From Sabulibacter ruber (GTDB lineage: Bacteria > Bacteroidota > Bacteroidia > Cytophagales > Hymenobacteraceae), in contig NZ_JAFFID010000001.1 of the NCBI RefSeq assembly GCF_017355955.1, positions 1,488,001 to 1,552,000 on the forward strand: 64,000 bases of DNA. Reading direction: 5' to 3'. Both the position numbers and the translations under genes were made by a program. The notes beneath the pieces were generated by a model that saw only the letters and a program-made list of their open reading frames with translations, made no database searches and was not told the origin of the DNA. Below are positions 58,945-64,000 of this stretch, piece after piece. The number at the start of each line of letters is the position of its first letter. Position 1 is the stretch's first letter.

Positions 58945-61146
58945 CTACGAATTTGAAACTGCGGTTTGCGTCTTCTCTGAGGGGCTGGGTTTTACTTTCA
59001 CTTCCAGGATCTCGGTGGTCAGTTTCTGGATATCGGCGCACATTTTCCGGATGAACTCCAGCTGCTCGTTCAGTAACTGATCTTCTCCGGTAAGGGTAGC
59101 CGCCGTCTCGGCCGGGGTTTCGGGCTTCTCCAGGTCAGCTTCGGGCACCTGGTACGCGGGATCAATGAGCCGGATGGCTTCTGACAGGGAAATCTGCGCT
59201 CGCCGGATGGGTTTGAGGAAAGCCCTGGAACAAACCTGGCTCCCGCCGGCCATCCGCTCAGACACCACGTTGGCAATGAAAGAAGAAAGCACGTGGTTAA
59301 GCACCACAAATTCATACACCTGCTGGCTGTTCAATTGCTTACTCTTAGGCTCGGCAGCCATGCGCTGGAACGCCGCCGATAGGTTCGCCGATTTCACATA
59401 CACCTCTTTGCGGGCCAGTTTGTACTGCACCTCGGTGATGGCTTTCCCGGCCAGCCCACCGGCCAGTACCTGAAGATACCTGAGGTTAGCCGCCAGCACA
59501 TCCTTCGCAAACGTTCTCACCTGCTTTGATTCCCAGTTTGGAAACACAAAATAGGTAGCCGCAAACGCAATGGCGCAGCCCACCAGGGTATCCACCACCC
59601 GTTCCTCCACAATGGCCAGGCTTCCGCCGCCCAGGAAACTGAACAGAATGAGCATGAAAGGAGTCATGAGCGTGACACTGAGCACGTAGTTGATGCGCTG
59701 CACACTGTAGAAACTAGCCATGAACAGCAGCATGAACAGAAACTGCACCGTCTCGTTGCGCACCAGATACAAGATGAGCAACCCAATGGCTCCGCCTACC
59801 ACCGTTCCAATGATGCGTTCCTTGTTCCGCTGCTTGGTGAGGCTGAACGCCGGTTTCAGGATGACCACCACCGTAAGCAATACCCAGTAACTGTGCTGCC
59901 CGTACGGGTACAGCTTGGTGAGGGCGTACGCGAACAACGACACCAGGGCTACCCGCAGAGAGAACCGGAAAATGGAAGAATTGAACGTGAGGTTATCCAG
60001 AAAAAGCCGGGGCGAGTAGTTCTGCCGGTTGACAAACAGGCCGTATTCTTTGGTGTGGCGCTGAATGGCGGTACGGGTGGCATCTGCGTTGTAGTAAGAC
60101 AGAATATCGGAAAGCCGCTGCGAAATGGTCCTGATGTTCACCAGAATCTTCTTCAAAACCAGCGTACTGGTTTCCTCCAGTTGCCCGCTCAGCGCATCAA
60201 TGTCTTTCTTGAGCTGCTCTGTCTTCTCCTGAAAGTTGATCTGGTTGGCATGTTTCAGGTTGGCCTGCATGGCAAACCCGATGTTGTCCAGTTCATCGGC
60301 CAGGCTCTCAATCAGAGTGGCAATCTGGCCCAGAATACCGGTATGGCCAAACTTCTCCTGGATGGTGGCATAGTCATAGTGGATGGCGGTCACCTGCTCA
60401 TAGAGGTCTACCAGATCCACGAAGGTCATCACCAGGCGGCGGCCCGTATCGGTGGATTCCTGCACAATCTGGCGGGTTTTGAAGAGAATCTCGCGTACGG
60501 CATCCTGTTTCTCGCTCACCAGAATCTGCTGTGACACCAGTTTGCGGTACTCTCCCGTAAGATCGGGCTGATGGCGGTAAAAAGAGGCTTTGATCCGGAT
60601 GAAGCGGGCAATTTCCAGTATGCATTCGCCCAGCGCCTGTTGCGCCGCCCGGTACGGCATGATCTTGAACGACAGCAGGCTCAGGAGCAGATACCAGATA
60701 CCGCCCGCCATCACCAGCAGACTGTGCACCAGAACCTGAAGGGGCTCCATTGGCCGGTCCATGGACAGGATCATGACCAGCAACCCCGCCAGGCCAATGA
60801 GCGAGGCCCGCATGCCGTATACCTGCAGCATGGAGAAAAGAAAAGAAAACAAGAAGATCTCCAACCCCAGGGTAACCACATGCATGTGCGCAAACCCGGT
60901 CACCACTGCCGCCAGCGTACACACGCCAATGCACACCAACATGCCGTTGCGCCGGTGCACCGCTGGTCCGGGCGAATCGGCGAGGCTGGTGCCCAGGGCT
61001 CCCAGGGAGATGGTGATGCCCGTCTGCAACTGGCCAAGGTAGGAGAACAGCAAAGCCGGCAACAGCACCCCAATGGTGATGCGGATGCCATCAGAGAAGT
61101 TCTGACTGTAAAAAAAAGCTTGTAACTCCCGAACCTTCCTGTTCAT
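58945..61146 (-). CDS. FUSC-family (YccS-like) inner-membrane transporter
   Basis: A 733-residue protein from the ATG giving MNRKVRELQAFFYSQNFSDG. A much longer open frame upstream crosses a 36-nt palindrome and has no protein character, so it was dropped. Two sets of about five membrane helices (about 18-180 and 385-530) flank a cytoplasmic helical region, as in YccS/FUSC proteins linked to efflux of aromatic or toxic compounds. A Pro/Glu-rich tail follows. A 29-base motif lies directly before the start and again, inverted, before ypdA. Confidence 0.9.
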   Translation of the reverse strand: MNRKVRELQAFFYSQNFSDGIRITIGVLLPALLFSYLGQLQTGITISLGALGTSLADSPGPAVHRRNGMLVCIGVCTLAAVVTGFAHMHVVTLGLEIFLFSFLFSMLQVYGMRASLIGLAGLLVMILSMDRPMEPLQVLVHSLLVMAGGIWYLLLSLLSFKIMPYRAAQQALGECILEIARFIRIKASFYRHQPDLTGEYRKLVSQQILVSEKQDAVREILFKTRQIVQESTDTGRRLVMTFVDLVDLYEQVTAIHYDYATIQEKFGHTGILGQIATLIESLADELDNIGFAMQANLKHANQINFQEKTEQLKKDIDALSGQLEETSTLVLKKILVNIRTISQRLSDILSYYNADATRTAIQRHTKEYGLFVNRQNYSPRLFLDNLTFNSSIFRFSLRVALVSLFAYALTKLYPYGQHSYWVLLTVVVILKPAFSLTKQRNKERIIGTVVGGAIGLLILYLVRNETVQFLFMLLFMASFYSVQRINYVLSVTLMTPFMLILFSFLGGGSLAIVEERVVDTLVGCAIAFAATYFVFPNWESKQVRTFAKDVLAANLRYLQVLAGGLAGKAITEVQYKLARKEVYVKSANLSAAFQRMAAEPKSKQLNSQQVYEFVVLNHVLSSFIANVVSERMAGGSQVCSRAFLKPIRRAQISLSEAIRLIDPAYQVPEADLEKPETPAETAATLTGEDQLLNEQLEFIRKMCADIQKLTTEILEVKVKPSPSEKTQTAVSNS

Positions 61147-61151
61147 TCTTA

Positions 61152-61180
61152 AATGAGTGAATGCGTGATTGTGTGAATGA
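61152..61180 (-). promoter_or_regulatory. 29-base motif before FUSC, copy 1
   Basis: In the sense of the FUSC gene it ends five bases before the start codon. It matches copy 2 (61492-61520) at 25 of 29 bases in inverted orientation, so both divergent genes carry it in their leaders in the same sense. It is rich in CATTCAC-like heptads. Confidence 0.6.
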
Positions 61181-61253
61181 CTGGTTAAAAATAACAAGTT
61201 CCTGGCAGGTATTGGCTTTCCTCTGTTGGGATTCCCTTTCCTCATGCCTCTTT

Positions 61254-61289
61254 GTTTTAAAGCCGGTTTCACCAAAACAGGCCTAAAAC
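61254..61289. repeat. 36-nt palindrome, copy P20
   Basis: Member GTTTTAAAGCCGG...CAGGCCTAAAAC in the divergent gap between FUSC and ypdA. Confidence 0.65.
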
Positions 61290-61369
61290 GGTACGTACAT
61301 ACCAGCCCCTTAACGTAAGTTGAAGGAAACAGGATCAGGCGTGGAAAGAACATCGGGCCGGTTCTTGAC

Positions 61370-61405
61370 GTTTTAAGCCTGAATTTCAGTAAGTAAGCCT
61401 AAAAC
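61370..61405. repeat. 36-nt palindrome, copy P21
   Basis: Member GTTTTAAGCCTGAATTTCAG...TAAGCCTAAAAC, 81 bases from P20, in the same gap. It presumably ends or insulates nothing coding, as both genes diverge from here. Confidence 0.65.
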
Positions 61406-61491
61406 AATTATTTGCGTAAGTACCGTAGCCAATTTCACCGGCAACGCATCAGTTACTATGGTGAGGCCAGCCTCGTAAACCCTTCATTTGC

Positions 61492-61520
61492 TCATTCGCT
61501 CAAGCACACATTCACTCATT
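61492..61520 (+). promoter_or_regulatory. 29-base motif before ypdA, copy 2
   Basis: Inverted match of copy 1, 26 bases before the ypdA start codon. See copy 1; differences are four single bases. Confidence 0.6.
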
Positions 61521-61546
61521 CAAAAATCACTCCTTACCTTTACGGC

Positions 61547-62545
61547 ATGCGTACTCCTTCAGAAGTTGACATTTTGGTAATTGGGGCGGGCCCCATTGGG
61601 CTGACCTGCGGTATTGAAGCCCAGAAAGCGGGTCTCTCTTACGTGATCATTGACAAAGGCGCCCTGGTGAACTCGCTTTATAATTACCCCGTGACCATGA
61701 CCTTTTTCTCTACCTCGGAGAAACTGGAGATTGGCGGCGTTCCTTTTATCTCAGATAACCCCAAGCCCCGGCGCAACGAGGCCCTGGAGTATTACCGCCG
61801 CGTCACGCTCAAGTTCAACCTCCACGTGCGCCTCTTTGAAGAGGTACTCTCTGTGCAGAAAACCGATGACCGGTTTACCGTACAGACCGCCAAAGGCACC
61901 TACCTGGCCCGCAAAGTGATTGTGTCTACCGGCTTTTATGATTTACCGGCCCTCATGGACATTCCCGGCGAAGAACTGCCGCACGTAACGCATTACTACA
62001 AAGACCCGCATTACTACGCCCTGCAGAAGGTAGTGGTGGTGGGTGCCAGCAATTCCTCCGTAGATGCCGCCCTGGAAACCTACCGCAAAGGTGCCGAGGT
62101 GACCATGGTGGTGCGTGGCCCCGAGATTGGCCGCCGGGTGAAGTACTGGGTACGCCCAGATATTGAGAACCGCATTAAGGAAGGCAGCATTAAGGCGCAC
62201 TTCAATTCCTGTATCACCGCCATTCGGCCGGGCGAGGTGGATATCAACACCCCTGATGGCCCTATCACCATTGAGAACGACTTTGTGCTGGCGCTTACCG
62301 GCTATAAACCCAACTTTGACCTGCTGCGCAAGTTTGGGGTGGAGTTGTCACCGGATGATAAGTTGTATCCGCAGCACAACACCCAGACCATGGAAACCAA
62401 CCAGCCCGGTCTGTACCTGGCGGGCGTGGTCTGCGGCGGCATGGATACGCACCTGTGGTTCATTGAGAACTCCCGCGACCACGCCGAGAAGATTGTGCAG
62501 CACATTCTGGAGCAAGACAGAAAAGACCAGCTGGTACCGGTTTAG
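61547..62545 (+). CDS. ypdA: YpdA-family bacillithiol disulfide reductase
   Basis: FAD/NAD(P)-dependent thiol-redox enzyme, 332 residues from the ATG giving MRTPSEVDILVIGAGPIG; an upstream in-frame start would add 45 residues that lack protein character and include the 29-base motif. The FAD motif is VIGAGPIGLTCGIEAQKAG (11-29), the NADP motif VVVGASNSSVDAALE near 162, and the late GD-like segment NQPGLYLAGVVCGGMDT. The family reduces bacillithiol disulfide (BSSB) with NADPH. Stop codon lies inside palindrome P22. Confidence 0.9.
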   Translation: MRTPSEVDILVIGAGPIGLTCGIEAQKAGLSYVIIDKGALVNSLYNYPVTMTFFSTSEKLEIGGVPFISDNPKPRRNEALEYYRRVTLKFNLHVRLFEEVLSVQKTDDRFTVQTAKGTYLARKVIVSTGFYDLPALMDIPGEELPHVTHYYKDPHYYALQKVVVVGASNSSVDAALETYRKGAEVTMVVRGPEIGRRVKYWVRPDIENRIKEGSIKAHFNSCITAIRPGEVDINTPDGPITIENDFVLALTGYKPNFDLLRKFGVELSPDDKLYPQHNTQTMETNQPGLYLAGVVCGGMDTHLWFIENSRDHAEKIVQHILEQDRKDQLVPV

Positions 62546-62575
62546 CGGCTGTTTTTCAGAAATTATCCTTAAAAC
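62540..62575. repeat. 36-nt palindrome, copy P22, overlapping the ypdA stop
   Basis: Member GTTTAGCGGCTG...ATCCTTAAAAC. The TAG stop of ypdA (62543-62545) is inside its left arm. The rest of the 394-base gap to the TetR gene shows only the operator palindrome. Confidence 0.6.
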
Positions 62576-62909
62576 GCAGGCAACAAGCGCTGTTCTGGTT
62601 CTCTTTTGGAGAGACAGAATTGGCGCTTTTTGCTTTGTGGCAGACTTTTCACCTCCCGCGGCAGAGAAAAACAGGTACAATTTTTCTGCGTTCTTCTCTG
62701 ACAGCACCAGCCCTTTCCTCCTCCAACTTTCTCAATTTCAAAACTTTAACTGGTTTCCCAAGAGAAACCACCCTCCTATTTTCAGCATAACTTCCTGTTT
62801 TACAGACCGTAACCTTCAATTCAGTCTGTCCACTTTTAGCCAGAGATTGAATGGAACATATAAAACCTTGGATTGTCTTGCCGGATCTCCTTTACTTTGC
62901 GCGACCGAA

Positions 62910-62919
62910 TGAACGTTCA
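62910..62919. promoter_or_regulatory. Likely TetR operator
   Basis: Perfect 10-bp palindrome TGAACGTTCA, 20 bases before the TetR start. A TTACTTTG-like -7 element lies at about 62892-62899, so bound repressor would cover the transcription start. TetR proteins typically control their own operon this way. Confidence 0.5.
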
Positions 62920-62939
62920 ATAGAAAGAAAAGATAAGAG

Positions 62940-63512
62940 TTGGAGATTATTGCAGACAAGAAAAAAGCAATTCTGGAGAGCACCTTAAAGCTGATCAAGG
63001 AGAATGGCTTCCATGGCACGCCCATGAGCCAGGTAGCCAAAAAAGCGGGCGTAGCGGCCGGCACCATCTACCATTACTTTGACAGCAAAGATACGCTCAT
63101 CATGGAACTGTACACCTATACCCAACACCGCCTGCTGGACGCCATCCTGGCAAACAGCCACGAGGGCATGGACTACAAGGCCCAGTTCTTCAATTACTGG
63201 ATCAGCCGGTGCAAGTTCTATATCCAGAATCCGGATGTGCTCTTCTTCATGGAGCAGTTCGTGAATTCGCCGTATTACAACCGTTTTTCCAAAGAGCAGG
63301 ACGAACGCTTCCAGAAAGAAGTGTTCCAGTTCATTGCGTCTGGTGTGGAGAGAGGAATCCTTCGCCCCATGAACCAGCGCCTCATGTGCATCATGATCCA
63401 TAGCAGCGCGCATTCTGCCGCCAAGGTACACTTGTTAGACCGGGTTACCCTCACTGATGAAGAACTGCAGCAATTGGCCCAAATGGTTTGGGACGGCGTC
63501 AAGTCAAATTAA
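62940..63512 (+). CDS. TetR/AcrR-family transcriptional regulator
   Basis: A 190-residue repressor. The N-terminal helix-turn-helix is clear (GFHGTPMSQVAKKAGVAAGTIYHYFDSKDTLIMEL, about 23-57); the C-terminal ligand domain is variable. The start must be TTG at 62940, since a stop codon lies two codons before and the first ATG is too late. It is followed after 35 bases by a TolC-type gene on the same strand, the usual layout of a regulated RND efflux operon. Confidence 0.92.
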   Translation: MEIIADKKKAILESTLKLIKENGFHGTPMSQVAKKAGVAAGTIYHYFDSKDTLIMELYTYTQHRLLDAILANSHEGMDYKAQFFNYWISRCKFYIQNPDVLFFMEQFVNSPYYNRFSKEQDERFQKEVFQFIASGVERGILRPMNQRLMCIMIHSSAHSAAKVHLLDRVTLTDEELQQLAQMVWDGVKSN

Positions 63513-63547
63513 TATCCCCTGTTCAATACCTGTAACACAAATTCCCA

Positions 63548-64000
63548 ATGAAGAGAGTTAAGCTTCTCGTGTCAGTGATCCTGGGGTACCTGCTGGTACC
63601 TTTGGGGGCCATGGCACAAGGCAGCGGTGAAACCCCGCCCGTCAACGGCACCCTCACCCTGCAACAATGCGTACAGTACGCGCTCCAGAACCAGGCCGAA
63701 GTGCAACAAGCCCAATTAGATGAGGAAATTGGCGAACGGCAGATCCGGGCGCAGTTGTCTGGCTGGCTCCCGCAGGTGTCGGCGCAGTTTGCGGCGGCGC
63801 ACAACATCCAGCGCCAGCGCAGCGTGTTTGGTGACCAGGTGATCACCATCGGGCAGAAATACACCTCCAACATTCTGTTCCAGGCCAACCAAACCATTTA
63901 CAGCAATGACCTGCTGCTGGCCTCCAGAGCCGCGCGGTTCACGCGGTTGTCACTGGATCAGAACACCCAGGCCACCAAGATCAACACAGTGGTAGATGTG
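63548..64000 (+). CDS. TolC-family outer-membrane efflux protein (partial)
   Basis: First 151 residues of an outer-membrane factor, cut by the window end. A signal peptide (MKRVKLLVSVILGYLLVPLGAMAQG) is followed by LTLQQCVQYALQNQAEVQQAQLDEEIGERQIRAQLSGWLPQVSA, the characteristic start of OEP/TolC proteins with coiled-coil helices. Membrane-fusion and RND genes are expected just beyond the window. Confidence 0.9.
   Translation, partial: MKRVKLLVSVILGYLLVPLGAMAQGSGETPPVNGTLTLQQCVQYALQNQAEVQQAQLDEEIGERQIRAQLSGWLPQVSAQFAAAHNIQRQRSVFGDQVITIGQKYTSNILFQANQTIYSNDLLLASRAARFTRLSLDQNTQATKINTVVDV

Noticed and set aside
58945..61353. Longer version of FUSC starting at 61353
   Set aside because: The extra 69 residues cross palindrome P20 and the 29-base motif and precede the conserved family start.
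2129..62575. CRISPR-like interpretation of the 36-nt repeats
   Set aside because: Copies are palindromic, kilobases apart and diverged; no spacer array or cas gene is present.

Overview
The window looks like a chromosomal segment of a Bacteroidota member, most likely a Cytophagales/Hymenobacteraceae relative (Rufibacter/Nibribacter/Pontibacter-like; this is inference from gene content, not a database match). Pointers are a SusC/SusD pair, TonB receptors with carboxypeptidase-like N-terminal domains, many lipoproteins, a YpdA-type bacillithiol reductase, genes without Shine-Dalgarno sequences, and families such as DUF5689, DUF4394, DUF6807 and DUF1080. I see no rRNA, tRNA, CRISPR array, transposase or integrase.

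Layout. 1-6.7 kb: ABC exporter pair (cut at the left edge), a siderophore-type TonB receptor with an exported aspartoacylase-like hydrolase, and a small His-rich protein. 6.8-14.6 kb: CvpA-CAP fusion, GNAT, prephenate dehydrogenase, two unknowns, and an operon of twin-ATPase ABC protein, PAP2 phosphatase and glycosyltransferase. 15-24.1 kb: a leftward SusC-SusD-DUF5689-GDPD-metallophosphoesterase locus, which I read as uptake and cleavage of a phosphodiester-containing substrate. 24.8-36.5 kb: all the branched-chain amino-acid genes in the order leuA-leuC-leuD-leuB-ilvD-ilvB-ilvN-ilvC-ilvA. In front of ilvD sit a 19-codon Ile/Val/Leu-rich leader ORF and an intrinsic terminator, a textbook attenuator layout.

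36.6-42.2 kb: a TPR protein, then an AT-rich accessory patch with attC-like sites and small cassette-like genes (one frameshifted, one SUKH-like), a ToxR-like membrane regulator with a divergent secreted protein, and a cysteine-cluster protein. 42.2-49.5 kb: a six-gene leftward operon (isomerase, DUF1080, VOC, Gfo/Idh/MocA, DUF6807, heme CxxCH protein) in which every product carries an export signal, suggesting oxidative glycoside breakdown outside the cytoplasm. 49.5-64 kb: a fragment of the TPR gene, lipoproteins, bestrophin, a Panacea-domain/TM pair (possible toxin-antitoxin), a GAF protein, an AAA/TPR pair, YceI, FUSC, YpdA, and a TetR-TolC pair running off the right edge.

The most unusual feature is non-coding: about 22 copies of a 36-nt imperfect palindrome lie in the gaps between genes, with paired changes between the arms, alongside several two-armed REPIN/BIME-like mosaics. 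Other notable points are a 29-nt motif shared in inverted orientation by the divergent FUSC and ypdA genes, and strong hairpins inside the sugar operon.
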